This document shows, piece by piece, positions 45,557 through 54,297 of a stretch of DNA of 64,000 nt. Origin of the DNA: AWTP1-13 sp963832445 (lineage in GTDB: Bacteria; Pseudomonadota; Alphaproteobacteria; Rhizobiales; Hyphomicrobiaceae). The position numbers and the translations under genes were made by a program. Where the stretch lies: contig CAWHUM010000017.1 of assembly GCA_963832445.1 (NCBI GenBank), forward strand, positions 62,001 to 126,000, in the 5' to 3' direction. Below the pieces are notes generated by a model. It had not been told where the DNA came from and searched no databases. It saw only the letters and a program-made list of their open reading frames with translations. How positions within the stretch are numbered: position 1 is the first letter of the stretch; each line of letters begins with the position of its first letter.

Positions 45557-47438
45557 CTATCGATGCGAAAGCGCGATGACATGCGGCGGCGGTTGTGCCG
45601 CGTAGAGGTCGGCGACGATCGAGGCGCGGCAGCGAAGCACGGCGCGCTGGTTGATCGAGCCCTTGTCGGTGATCTCGCCGGCGTCGAGCGAGGGCAGGTC
45701 GGCGATCAGCACGGCGGCGACGATGCGGTTGGAGCTGCCGGTGCTCGCCTTGGCGAGACTGTCGAGCAACTGCTCGAAGCGCGCGCGTACTTGCGGGTGG
45801 TTGACGATGTCGGCGGCGCTGGCCTTGGCGAGTAGAGTCTGGTGCAAGCGTGCGACAGGCCTCCATGTCGGGGAAGATGAGCACGCGGACGTCGTTCTGG
45901 TCGGCGCCTGCGATCACAACGTCCCGGGCATACGGGGCGAAGTGCGCGAGAAACTGGGCTCTGAGCGGCCCGACGCTGACCCACGTGCCGGTCGACAGCT
46001 TGAAGTCCTCGGCAATGCGCCCGTCGAACAGCAGGCCCTTCTTCGGGTCGGCAGGATCCTCGAAACGCATCGCGTCGCCCAGGCAATAGTAGCCCTCCTC
46101 GTCGAACACCTTGGCGGTCAGCTCCGGCTGGCGCCAGTAGCCCGGCATGATGTTGGGCCCCTTCACGCGCGCCTCGAGCTTGCCGTCGCTCGGCACCAGC
46201 TTCAATTCGACGCCCGGCACGGGCACGCCCATGTTGGTGGAGTCGGCGCTCTGCCACATGCGCGCGATCGCCATCGGCGCGGTCTCGGTGGAGCCGAGGC
46301 CGGTCAGGAACATGATGCGCTCGCCGGAGCTGGCCTCGGCCAGCGCCTGCATCTCATCGAACACGTTCTGCGACAGCGCGGCGCCGGCGAACCACAGCAC
46401 CTTCAGACGACTAAAGAAGGTGCGGCGCAGCTCCGCGTCGGAGCGGAAGTATGGCAGCAGCGCCTCGTAGCCCTTGGGCACCGTGAAGTACCAGGTGCAC
46501 GCCACCTCGCGCAGGTTCTTGACCGTCGTCTCGATCAGCCCCGGCGCCGGCTTGCCCTCGTCGATGTAGTAGGTGCCGCCGTTGTAGATGATGAAGCCGA
46601 CGTTGTGGTTGCCGCTTGCCGTGTGATGCCAGGGCGACCAGTCGAGGATCACCGGCGGCTCGTCGCGGAAGAAGGCGAGCTGGTTGGCGATCATCTCCTG
46701 GTTGGAGCACCACATGCGCTGCGTGTTGATCACGCCCTTCGGCATGCCGGTGGAGCCCGAGGTGAACAGCACCTTGGCGATCGTATCGGGCCCGACCTTG
46801 GCGTGCGCCGCATCGACCGCCGCTGTGGGTGTCGTGGCGAGGAGGTCGGAGAAAGCGGTGGACTTGCGCTTGGAGAGCGGATTGCGGGTGACGATCACCT
46901 CGAGGTCGGGTGCCGCGACCGCCTCGATGGCACGCTCGAAGGCGCGGCCGTCGGCGGCGAACACCAGGCCCGGGGTGAGCAGCTGGAAGACGTGGCGCAG
47001 CTTGCCGTGGTCCTGCGAGATCAGCGAGTAGGCGGGCGAAATCGGCACGTAGGGCACGCCGATATACAACGCAGCCAGCGCCAGCAGCGCGTGCTCGATG
47101 TCGTTGCCGGAGAGGATGGCGATGGGCCGCTCGGCCGACAGGTTGCGCGAAAGCAGCGCGGTGCCGATGCGCCGCGCCTTGTCGAGCGCCTCGGCATAGG
47201 TGACGCCACGCCAGCCGCCCTTCTCGTCGCGCTGGGCGAACAGCACGCGGTCGGGGGCGCGCTGCGCCCAGTATTCGAGGCGCTCGGTGAGCTTCTTCGG
47301 GTAGGGTCCGAGCGCATGCGGCGAGCGCAGATGCAGGACGCCGCCTGCGCGCTCCTCGACGATGACATCGGTAGGCCCAAGCCGGACCGGCCTGAACCGG
47401 GCCGCCGCAGGACGTGGACTCACCGCTGCATTGGACAT
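45557..47438 (-). CDS. fcs: Feruloyl-CoA synthase (AMP-forming), single-base frameshift
   Basis: About 627 codons from ATG 47438, with AGGAGG upstream. ANL superfamily: VLFTSGSTGMPKGVINTQRMW (phosphate loop), GSTETAPMAIARM, YYCLGDAMRFEDP and FDGRIAEDFKLSTGTWVSVG. The last wording and the C-terminal region ending DKGSINQRAVLRCRA resemble feruloyl-CoA synthases that lack the usual C-terminal lysine domain. The frame breaks near 45848; dropping one base gives CRTLHQTLLAKA, length 3n+1. It would activate ferulate/p-coumarate with CoA and ATP as the first step of hydroxycinnamate breakdown. Confidence 0.8.
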
Positions 47439-47482
47439 GCTTCCTCCTGGTCGGCAGTTCGGCTCAGGCGGCTTGCGCCTGA

Positions 47483-49111
47483 TCAGAACCTGGAAACCTC
47501 GACTTCCTTGCTGGTGATGAACTCGAGCAGCGCCGGTTGCCCCTTCTCGGTGGCAGCGATACCCCGTTTGATGGCGGGCACGATATCGGACGGCTTCTCG
47601 ATGCGCTCGCCGTAGGCGCCGAGCGCGCGGGCGAAGGCGGCGTAGTCGCCCGAGATGTCGGTCGAGCGATACTTCTCGGTGGACACCGGCATCACCTTGA
47701 GCTCGATGGCCATGGAGAAGTTGTTGAGCAGGATCGACAGGATCGGGATCCTCTCGCGCACGGCCGTCTCCAGGTCCATGCCGGTGAAGCCGATCGCCGC
47801 GTCGCCCCACACGTTGATGCAGAGCTTGTCCGGCTTGGCGAGCTTGGCCCCCATGGCATAGCCGAGGCCGGAGCCCAGCTGCGTGGTCTTGCCCCAGCCG
47901 ATGTAGGTCAGCGGGCTCACGGAGCGCCAGAAGGGCGAGAGCTGGTCGCGCGGGCTGCCTGCGTCGTGGGTGATGATGGTGTTGGCAACATCGACCGTCT
48001 TCTGCAGGTCCCACAGCACGCGGTACGGCGACAGCGGGGCGTTATCGTTTGTCAGCTTCGGCAGCCACTTCTCGAGCCAGGCCTCGTACAGCTCCTTGAT
48101 TTCGGCCGCGGCCCGCTGCGGGTCCCTCGGCTTCTTCACGCCTTGGCGCCGCACCTCCTCGATGATGGCCGCCAGCACCAGCTTGGCATCGCCGAGCACG
48201 GCCAGCGCCGAGCCGACGTCGCGATTGACGTCGGCGGCGTCGAGCGTTGCGTGAATGATGGTCTTGCCGGCCGGCATCTTCACGCCGAAGCTGGTATCGG
48301 TGAAGCTGCAGCCGATGCCGAAGATGACGTCGGCCTGCTTCAGGAAGTGATCCACCGGCCCGGTGGTGGCAAGCCCGCCCGAGCCCAGCGCCAGCGGGTG
48401 CGTCTCGGGGAAAGCGCTCTTGCCCTGCAGGCTGGTGCAGACCGGCATGGCGAGCAGCTCGACGAACTCGGCAACCTCGGGCCACGCCTCGGCCCAGTGC
48501 ACGCCCTGGCCGACGTAGGCTACCGGGCGCTTGGCCTTGATCAGCATGGCCGCTGCGGCGCGCACGGCGTCGGGATCAGGGCCCGTGCGCAGGGCAGGGA
48601 TCGGCGCATAGTCGATCGTATCGATCTCCTCGGCGAACACGTCGGCCGGCACCTCCACCAGCACGGGACCGCCGCGGCCCGAGCGCAGCTGGGTGAAGGC
48701 GCGGCGGAAAATGGTGGGAATCTCCTTGGCCGAGGTGATGGGCTCGGCCGATTTGGTGACGTTGGCCATGCTGACGCTGGCGAAGTAGCGCCGGCCCCCC
48801 CAGGCAGCCCGCCGCGCATAGCCCATGGGCATCACGAGGATAGGAACGGACTCGCTGTAGGCCTGCGCCACGCCGCCGTAGGCGTTCTCGGTGCCAGGTC
48901 CGTGCTGCATGGCAAATACGCCGAGCTTCTTGCCGCTGGTGACGCGGGAGATGGCCTCGGCCATGTGCAGTCCGGTGCGTTCCTGGCGCACGATGATGGG
49001 GCGGATGTCGGCAACGGCGGCACGCTCCAGGATGTGATTGACCGGATAGCCGATCACCCACTCCACGCCTTCGCGTTTCAAAATCTCGGAAATGGCGTCG
49101 GCGGTCTTCAT
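47483..49111 (-). CDS. Thiamine-diphosphate-dependent enzyme, acetolactate-synthase-like
   Basis: 542 residues, three-domain ThDP fold. The N-terminal domain keeps the catalytic Glu region IIVRQERTGLHMAEA; the ThDP-binding motif is GDAAIGFTGMDLETAVRERIPILSILLNN. The motif IPILSILLNNFSMA and the N-terminal HGPGTENAYGG replace canonical acetolactate-synthase residues, so a different donor/acceptor pair is likely. It begins the minus-strand group with feruloyl-CoA synthase (45 bases between them) and the broken amidohydrolase, and is divergent from another amidohydrolase. A role in aromatic side-chain catabolism is inferred from context. Confidence 0.8.
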   Translation of the reverse strand: MKTADAISEILKREGVEWVIGYPVNHILERAAVADIRPIIVRQERTGLHMAEAISRVTSGKKLGVFAMQHGPGTENAYGGVAQAYSESVPILVMPMGYARRAAWGGRRYFASVSMANVTKSAEPITSAKEIPTIFRRAFTQLRSGRGGPVLVEVPADVFAEEIDTIDYAPIPALRTGPDPDAVRAAAAMLIKAKRPVAYVGQGVHWAEAWPEVAEFVELLAMPVCTSLQGKSAFPETHPLALGSGGLATTGPVDHFLKQADVIFGIGCSFTDTSFGVKMPAGKTIIHATLDAADVNRDVGSALAVLGDAKLVLAAIIEEVRRQGVKKPRDPQRAAAEIKELYEAWLEKWLPKLTNDNAPLSPYRVLWDLQKTVDVANTIITHDAGSPRDQLSPFWRSVSPLTYIGWGKTTQLGSGLGYAMGAKLAKPDKLCINVWGDAAIGFTGMDLETAVRERIPILSILLNNFSMAIELKVMPVSTEKYRSTDISGDYAAFARALGAYGERIEKPSDIVPAIKRGIAATEKGQPALLEFITSKEVEVSRF

Positions 49112-49282
49112 GGGGTTGCTCCCTGCTACAGCTTCTGGCGAGCTTAGTCGGGTTTATCGCTGTCGCGCCAGCCGGGATGCGGTGGGCTGCTGCCCAATAT
49201 CTTGTCGTCTCGCGGTTTCTGTGCGTCACTCGGGACCGCATCGCGATCCCGGTAGCGCGCACCGGCAGGCAAGGGGCCCTCT

Positions 49283-50170
49283 ATGACCAAGTACGTGCCT
49301 AAGATCAATGTCTCCGAGCTCGTCGCCATCGACGTGCACACGCATGCGGAGGTGTCGAGCCGGGCCCCGCGCGACCCCTGCTCGATGATCTTCGACGAGG
49401 CGATGGCCAAGTACTTCAAGGAGGCGGGCCGGCCCACCATTCCGCAAGTCGCGCAATACTACCGCGAGCGCAAGATGGCGGCGGTGATCTTCACGGTCGA
49501 CAGCGAGTCGGAGATCGGCATCTGGCGCATCGCCAACGAGGAGGTGGCCGAGGTGGCGGCCGAGCACGCCGATGTGCTGATCCCGTTCGCCAGCATCGAT
49601 CCCGCCCGTGGCAAGATGGGTCAGCGCGAAGCCCGCCGGCTGGTCGAGGAGTATGGCGTGCGCGGCTTCAAGTTCCACCCCTCCTCGCAGGGCTTCTATC
49701 CCAACGACCGCAAGAAGGCCTACGGCCTCTACGAGGTGATCGAGGGCTACAAGCTGCCGGCGCTGTTCCACACCGGCCAGACCGGCTTCGGCGCCGGCAT
49801 GAAGGCCGGCGGGGGCGTGCGCCTCAAATATTCCAACCCCATGTACATCGACGACGTGGCGGTGGACTTCCCCGACATGCCGATCATCCTGGCGCACCCC
49901 TCGTTCCCCTGGCAGGACGAAGCACTGTCGGTCGCCACGCACAAGCCGCAGGTCTATATCGATCTCTCCGGCTGGTCGCCCAAGTACTTTCCGGCCATCC
50001 TGGTGCAGTACGCCAATTCGCTGCTGCGGCGGAAGATGCTGTTCGGCTCCGACTTCCCGGTGCTGACGCCCGACCGCTGGCTCGCCGACTTCGCCAAGAT
50101 CGACATCAAGGCCGAGGTGCGGCCGCTGATCCTGAAGGACAACGCCGTGAAGCTGCTGGGTCTTGGTTAG
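49283..50170 (+). CDS. Amidohydrolase 2 family protein (CouO/ring-cleaving decarboxylase-like)
   Basis: 295 residues. Metal motif IDVHTHAEVSS near the N terminus, FKFHPSSQGFYPNDRK, LFHTGQTGFGAGMKAGGG, IILAHPSFPWQDE and FGSDFPVLTPDRW (final Asp). This is the amidohydrolase_2 (ACMSD-like) type. Relatives include the 4-hydroxyphenyl-beta-ketoacyl-CoA hydrolase CouO of Rhodopseudomonas, so with the adjacent feruloyl-CoA synthase a hydroxycinnamoyl-CoA degradation step is a reasonable guess. Its last 80 bases before the final codons are repeated at 52487-52566. Confidence 0.8.
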   Translation: MTKYVPKINVSELVAIDVHTHAEVSSRAPRDPCSMIFDEAMAKYFKEAGRPTIPQVAQYYRERKMAAVIFTVDSESEIGIWRIANEEVAEVAAEHADVLIPFASIDPARGKMGQREARRLVEEYGVRGFKFHPSSQGFYPNDRKKAYGLYEVIEGYKLPALFHTGQTGFGAGMKAGGGVRLKYSNPMYIDDVAVDFPDMPIILAHPSFPWQDEALSVATHKPQVYIDLSGWSPKYFPAILVQYANSLLRRKMLFGSDFPVLTPDRWLADFAKIDIKAEVRPLILKDNAVKLLGLG

Positions 50171-50269
50171 AGGACCGCGGAGGCCGGGCTCTGGTCGGGC
50201 GTTTGTGTAGCGGTTGAACGTTGTCCGGCGCCGACGGTTTGGCGTGACGCGGGCCAAACGCGGGAGCGG

Positions 50270-50899
50270 TCATTGGCCGCGCGCTCGGCGCGTCGAGCGG
50301 GACGCGCGAGCGGCAACACGGGCCGGCGCAGGCTTCGAGGGAACCGAGACACCCGCTGCGGCCAGGAGAGTGCGCGCCGCATCGCCGGCTGTGCGGGCCA
50401 CCTTGGGGTCGCCTCGGACCAGCGCCGCAGCGATGGCGCCGTCGACGAGCAGCTGGAGCTGCATGGCGAGAGTATCTGGGTGTGCTACCCCGAGCTGCTT
50501 CAGCAGGTCGCGGAACCACACCCGCCGCTCCTCTTTGAACGCTAACGCGATTCTGTTCGCGGCATGATTGGGCTCCTTCAACTCGGCAACGGCATTCACG
50601 AACGGGCAGCCGCGAAACACGCCGCTGGCGAACGACCGTTCGAGCCGATCGAAATCTCCCAAGATCTGCTCGGCCGGAGGCAGGTCTGACGCCTGCTTCG
50701 GTTTCAGGCGGCGGGCAAGATACGCAACGATCAGGTCGTCCTTAGAAGGGAAGTAATTATACAGCGTGCGCTTACTGATGCCGACCTCGGAGGCGACCGT
50801 GTCGACGCCCACTGCGCGGATGCCCTGGCTGTAGAATAGCCGGTCCGTTGTCTCGAGGATGCGCTGCCGCATGGCAGCCTTGTCGTCCGATCGGGTCAT
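50270..50899 (-). CDS. TetR-family repressor
   Basis: 209 residues from ATG 50899. N-terminal HTH: RQRILETTDRLFYSQGIRAVGVDTVASEVGISKRTLYNYFPSKDDLIVAYL (about 10-60). The C-terminal ligand domain includes SFASGVFRGCPFVNAVAELKEPNHAANRIA, of the TetR_C group with RGCPFxNA that often controls MFS exporters. The start codon overlaps one of two matching palindromes, so it probably represses itself and the divergent MFS gene, being released by the exported drug or metabolite. Confidence 0.9.
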   Translation of the reverse strand: MTRSDDKAAMRQRILETTDRLFYSQGIRAVGVDTVASEVGISKRTLYNYFPSKDDLIVAYLARRLKPKQASDLPPAEQILGDFDRLERSFASGVFRGCPFVNAVAELKEPNHAANRIALAFKEERRVWFRDLLKQLGVAHPDTLAMQLQLLVDGAIAAALVRGDPKVARTAGDAARTLLAAAGVSVPSKPAPARVAARASRSTRRARGQ

Positions 50900-50916
50900 T
50901 ACACAGACCTGTGTAA
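50899..50916. promoter_or_regulatory. Palindromic operator O1 at the tetR-type start codon
   Basis: TTACACAGACCTGTGTAA: halves TTACACAG and CTGTGTAA with a 2-base centre. It covers the first base of the repressor start codon, fitting autoregulation. A near-identical site is 51 bases away, centre to centre. Confidence 0.7.
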
Positions 50917-50923
50917 GTTTCGG

Positions 50924-50966
50924 TTGACGGCGCGTGTTGCCAGGATAATGTACACAGGTCTGTGTA
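50924..50966 (+). promoter_or_regulatory. Operator O2 overlapping a candidate promoter of the MFS gene
   Basis: TACACAG-GT-CTGTGTA at 50951-50966 repeats the O1 halves. Upstream lies TTGACG (50924-50929); a -10-like TAATGT at 50946-50951 would be 16 bases away and touch the operator. Binding of the TetR-type repressor here would block the rightward MFS promoter. Confidence 0.6.
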
Positions 50967-51019
50967 ATCAAGGCTGCCGCGTCGGGCACGGCGCGGCAAG
51001 CAGCAGAGGAGCCCGGGCA

Positions 51020-52285
51020 ATGGCGGACAAAGGGCGCTTGCGCGCGGCCGTGCCGGTCCTGCTGGGAGCTGCGGTGCTGCTGAGCTTGAGCATGGGGGTG
51101 CGCCAGAGTTTCGGCCTCGTCATGTCAGCGATGACGCGCGACATCGCCATCACGATCTCGGACTTCACGCTGGCGATCGCGATACAGAACCTGGGCTGGG
51201 GGCTTCTGCAACCATTTGCGGGTGCGCTTGCCGCAAGAATCGGGTTTCGCCCGATCATGGTGTCGGGCGCTGCCTGCTACGTCGGCGGACTGGCGGTACT
51301 TGCCGCCGCGCGCGAGCTCCCAAGCGTCATCATCGGCGCCGGCGTGCTCATTGGCATCGCCTTGGCGTGCACGGCATCAGGAATGGCGTTGGCGGTAGGC
51401 TCGCGCGCCGTACCGGCAGCGGCTCGCAGCCTGGTGCTGGGCTTCATAACGGCTGCGGGCTCGCTTGGCGCACTGCTTGCGGCACCGATTGCGCAAGCAC
51501 TAACCGCCCAGCTTGGGTGGAGAGCGGGGGTGCTGAGCTTCCTCGCGCTCGCGCTCGGGATGCTGCCGGCGGCGTGGCTCGCAGGCCGGGTCGATGGGAT
51601 CGCCGCAGATCGAGTAGAAGCCGGCGAGGCCTCGATCAGAGAAGCGCTTCGCGCCGCCCTAGGCAGGGTGCAGTTCCTCGTGATGACTGGATGCTACTTT
51701 GTCTGCGGAATGCAGTTGCTCTTCATCACCACCCACCTGCCCGCCTACCTGGCAATCTGCGGCATGGACCCGATGCTGAGCGCCGAAGCCTTGGGCGCGA
51801 TCGGCGTGTTCAACGTGGCGGGCAGCCTGTTCTTCGGTTGGGCCGGCGGCCGATGGTCGAAGCTTGTGCTGCTCGGCACGATCTACATCTCGCGCTCACT
51901 GGTACTAGGCTGGTACTTCCTGCTGCCGCCAACGCCTCTCAGCACGCTCGTCTTCGCGGCATTGATGGGCTTTCTATGGCTTGGCGTCGGGCCGCTGGTG
52001 GCAGGATCGGTAGTGGAGATGTTCGGCTTGCGCTGGCAGGCCATGATCCAGGGCCTCGCCTTCACGAGCCATCAGCTCGGCAGTTTCCTCGGCGCCTTTG
52101 GTGGCGGCCTGTTGTTCGATGCCTTGGGCTCCTATGACGTCGCTTGGCGGGTCGGCGTTGGCTTGGGGCTTGCGGCCGGCGTCCTGCAAGTGAGCTTTGC
52201 AATGCTACGGCCGGTTTTGCCGGTCGAGGGCAGGGCGGATGCTTGCCCGCAACCGCCTGAGGCTTCTCTATCGGCCAAAGCGTAG
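51020..52285 (+). CDS. MFS transporter (NarK/OFA-like), TetR-controlled
   Basis: 421 residues from ATG 51020, 12 predicted helices. Features: SMGVRQSFGLVMSAMTRDIAITISDFTLAIAIQNLGWGLLQPFAGALAARIGFRPI in the first half and WAGGRWSKLVLLGTIYISRSLVL in the second. The pattern is of MFS_1 anion/drug porters, often annotated as monocarboxylate or MFS exporters. Divergent from its likely TetR regulator, with paired operators between. An AGAGGAGC ribosome site lies about 10 bases upstream. Confidence 0.88.
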   Translation: MADKGRLRAAVPVLLGAAVLLSLSMGVRQSFGLVMSAMTRDIAITISDFTLAIAIQNLGWGLLQPFAGALAARIGFRPIMVSGAACYVGGLAVLAAARELPSVIIGAGVLIGIALACTASGMALAVGSRAVPAAARSLVLGFITAAGSLGALLAAPIAQALTAQLGWRAGVLSFLALALGMLPAAWLAGRVDGIAADRVEAGEASIREALRAALGRVQFLVMTGCYFVCGMQLLFITTHLPAYLAICGMDPMLSAEALGAIGVFNVAGSLFFGWAGGRWSKLVLLGTIYISRSLVLGWYFLLPPTPLSTLVFAALMGFLWLGVGPLVAGSVVEMFGLRWQAMIQGLAFTSHQLGSFLGAFGGGLLFDALGSYDVAWRVGVGLGLAAGVLQVSFAMLRPVLPVEGRADACPQPPEASLSAKA

Positions 52286-52486
52286 CTAGGGGGCTGCCGC
52301 ACCACCGCATGCCCGCATCACAATAGTTGGGCTGTGTAGCATTGCTTGTAATGGGTGGTGGTAGAATTGACGTGGCCGAAGTCGATGCAACGCTGGGGAT
52401 GGATGTCGATAGGCCGCGTGACCTTGGGGCGTGGCACCACAATCGGCACTGTTCAATTGAGTATAATTTGAGGAGGCGTGCCGTGA
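52286..52486. other. Intergenic stretch after the MFS gene
   Basis: About 200 bases with short, unconvincing frames. A TATAATTTGAGGAGG patch at 52462-52476 looks like a -10 followed by a strong ribosome site, but it leads only into the duplicated amidohydrolase tail. No known gene. Confidence 0.3.
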
Positions 52487-52579
52487 TGGCTCGCCGACTT
52501 CGCCAAGATCGACATCAAGGCCGAGGTGCGGCCGCTGATCCTGAAGGACAACGCCGTGAAGCTGCTCGGGCTGGCGTAG
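52487..52579 (+). pseudogene. Duplicated 3' end of an amidohydrolase gene
   Basis: Bases 52487-52566 are identical to 50078-50157, the end of the intact amidohydrolase at 49283-50170. After this 80-base identity the last codons differ (LGLA here, LGLG there), yet both stop with TAG at the same place. The 5' part of the second gene is missing. This is a remnant of a second, slightly diverged gene copy. Confidence 0.85.
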
Positions 52580-52595
52580 CCTGTGACGTAGGTTC

Positions 52596-53039
52596 TCAGC
52601 TTTGCTCTGCAGTCCGTTGCAGTGCCGGCCGCACGCGTATCCATCGCACCGCAATCATGCCGAAGATGGCCGCGGCAGCGAAGACAAACACCTCCGGCCT
52701 GCCGCTCGCCAGTGACACCACCGCCGGCCCCGGGCAATAGCCCGCCAGTCCCCAGCCGATGCCAAAGATCGTCGCGCCGGAAAGCAGCGGGGCGTCGATG
52801 GCGGTCGCTGCAGGAATTGCTAAATGCGACGACCAGAGCGGAAGTCCTCGCCCGAGGACCAGGCGATAGCCGATCATGGTCACGATAAGGCCCGCGCCCA
52901 TGGTGAACAGCAGGGTTGGGTTCCACGCGCCCGCAAGGTCGAGAAAGCCCAGAACAACGGACGGATCTGCCAGGCCAGACAGGCAAAGGCCCAGGCCGAA
53001 GATCAAGCCGGCGACAAGGCCGATCAAGATATCGCGCAT
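52596..53039 (-). CDS. YeeE/YedE-type sulfur transporter, second half (DUF6691)
   Basis: 147 residues, about four membrane helices. Half-family signature: GLIFGLGLCLSGLADPSVVLGFLDLAGAWNPTLLFTMGAG and GWGLAGYCPGPAVVSLASG, with the conserved Cys in GYCPGP. It follows the other half gene by 7 bases on the same strand; together they make a split YeeE/YedE-type (TsuA-like) thiosulfate/sulfur-compound transporter. In sulfur oxidisers this pair often lies near persulfide or sox genes; here sox genes are 50 kb away in the same window. Confidence 0.85.
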   Translation of the reverse strand: MRDILIGLVAGLIFGLGLCLSGLADPSVVLGFLDLAGAWNPTLLFTMGAGLIVTMIGYRLVLGRGLPLWSSHLAIPAATAIDAPLLSGATIFGIGWGLAGYCPGPAVVSLASGRPEVFVFAAAAIFGMIAVRWIRVRPALQRTAEQS

Positions 53040-53046
53040 CGTCCCC

Positions 53047-53463
53047 TCACATCAGATGCCGCGTGACGAAGACGGTGGCGACGGCAACAGCCATGAATAC
53101 GCCGGTCGCCGCGGCCGAACGTGGCGATAGCCGGGCAAGACCGCAGATGCCATGGCCCGACGTGCATCCGCTGCCCAGTGCCGTTCCGGCGCCGACCAGG
53201 AGGCCCGACACAGCCAACAGGGCGTAGCCGCCCGTCGGTGCTCCAATGCCGTCGAAGCCGGCGAGCGCCCCGAGCCCGAGCGGCGCCAGCAGCAGGCCCC
53301 CGATGAAGGCAAGCCGCAACGGCCAATCCTGGGCGGGCTTCGGCGGCAGCAGGCCGCCGACAATGCCGCTGATGCCGGCGATGCGCCCGCTGAGGAACAT
53401 CAGGAGCACCGCAGAAACTCCGATCAAGGCGCCGCCGAGCGCGGCAGACAGGAATGGGTGCAT
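53047..53463 (-). CDS. YeeE/YedE-type sulfur transporter, first half
   Basis: 138 residues from ATG 53463, with GAGGAGG upstream. Membrane protein with ALGGALIGVSAVLLMFLSGRIAGISGIVGGLL and the motif GSGCTSGHGICGLARLSPRS carrying the conserved cysteine pair of the sulfur-transport half. Forms a two-gene operon with the DUF6691 half. Confidence 0.88.
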   Translation of the reverse strand: MHPFLSAALGGALIGVSAVLLMFLSGRIAGISGIVGGLLPPKPAQDWPLRLAFIGGLLLAPLGLGALAGFDGIGAPTGGYALLAVSGLLVGAGTALGSGCTSGHGICGLARLSPRSAAATGVFMAVAVATVFVTRHLM

Positions 53464-53638
53464 GCAACAATCCTCCTCTTGCGCGCACAATACTTAGGAA
53501 CTGCACTGGCGGCGGCCAAGCACCACTCCTGTGGCCAACGCGGCCGGGCCGGAGTGCGGACCGGTGTCAGAACGGTGTGTTGATGGTGGCAGGCAAAGGG
53601 TTAAGCTTGTGCACGGGCCGTAGCCAAGGAGCCGCGTC

Positions 53639-54124
53639 ATGATCCTGGGGATGTCGTTATCGACCTTCACCACCGTGCATGTGGTGATCAGCCTGATCGG
53701 CATCGCCAGCGGGTTGATCGTTCTCTGGGGCATGCTGGACTCGCAGCGGATGGCGGGCCTGACTGCGATCTTTCTCCTCACCACCGTGCTGACCAGCGTT
53801 ACCGGTTTCATGTTCCCCTTCAACGGCCTGCTGCCTTCGCACATCGTCGGCGCCATCTCGCTGGTGGCGCTGGCAGTCGCGCTCATCGCGCTCTATGCCT
53901 TCCGACTGGGGGGCGCGTGGCGGTGGGTGTACGTGGTGACGGCCGTCATCGCGCTCTATTTCAACGTGTTCGTGGGCGTGGTGCAGGCGTTCCGGAAATT
54001 CGCATTCCTGCACGCGCTGGCGCCGACCCAGTCCGAGCCGCCCTTCGCCATCGCCCAGCTCGTTGTCCTGGCGCTGTTCGTGTGGCTCGGCTACTTGGCG
54101 GTGAGGCGGTTTCATCCAACCTGA
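53639..54124 (+). CDS. Conserved membrane protein of unknown function
   Basis: 161 residues with four to five hydrophobic helices (first LSTFTTVHVVISLIGIASGLIVLWG). The pattern with SVTGFMFPF and ALYFNVFVGVVQAFRKF is one I associate with an unnamed conserved membrane family in alphaproteobacteria. No operon partner. A strong hairpin terminator follows. Confidence 0.6.
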   Translation: MILGMSLSTFTTVHVVISLIGIASGLIVLWGMLDSQRMAGLTAIFLLTTVLTSVTGFMFPFNGLLPSHIVGAISLVALAVALIALYAFRLGGAWRWVYVVTAVIALYFNVFVGVVQAFRKFAFLHALAPTQSEPPFAIAQLVVLALFVWLGYLAVRRFHPT

Positions 54125-54157
54125 TCGCTGTGCGACTGGGCTGCCGCCCAGGTCCGC

Positions 54158-54177
54158 TTGGGGGATGGCTCCCCCAA
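54158..54177 (+). terminator. Hairpin terminator after the membrane-protein gene
   Basis: Stem TTGGGGGA / TCCCCCAA (8 bp) with loop TGGC, 34 bases past the stop. A second hairpin, CTGGCGGG/CCCGCCAG with loop TGT, is at 54212-54230. Neither has a clean T-tract, though the first is followed by a pyrimidine-rich run ending in TTTGTTT. Confidence 0.55.
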
Positions 54178-54297
54178 ACCCCCTCCATCTTTGTTTCAAG
54201 AAGCGGGTGGTCTGGCGGGTGTCCCGCCAGCCGGGTGCGGGCGGGAGCCCGCTCGCGAAGCGACGAGCCCAACCACAAAATGCGTTAGTCTCAGCGG

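Noticed and set aside
47483..49111. Second acetolactate synthase large subunit
   Set aside because: Domain plan matches, but several acetolactate-synthase signature residues differ and the neighbours are aromatic-acid genes; ilvI is clearly at 55.3 kb.
52286..52486. Gene fragment such as an IS end between the MFS gene and the duplicated tail
   Set aside because: Short frames give no family match and no inverted repeats were found at the limits.
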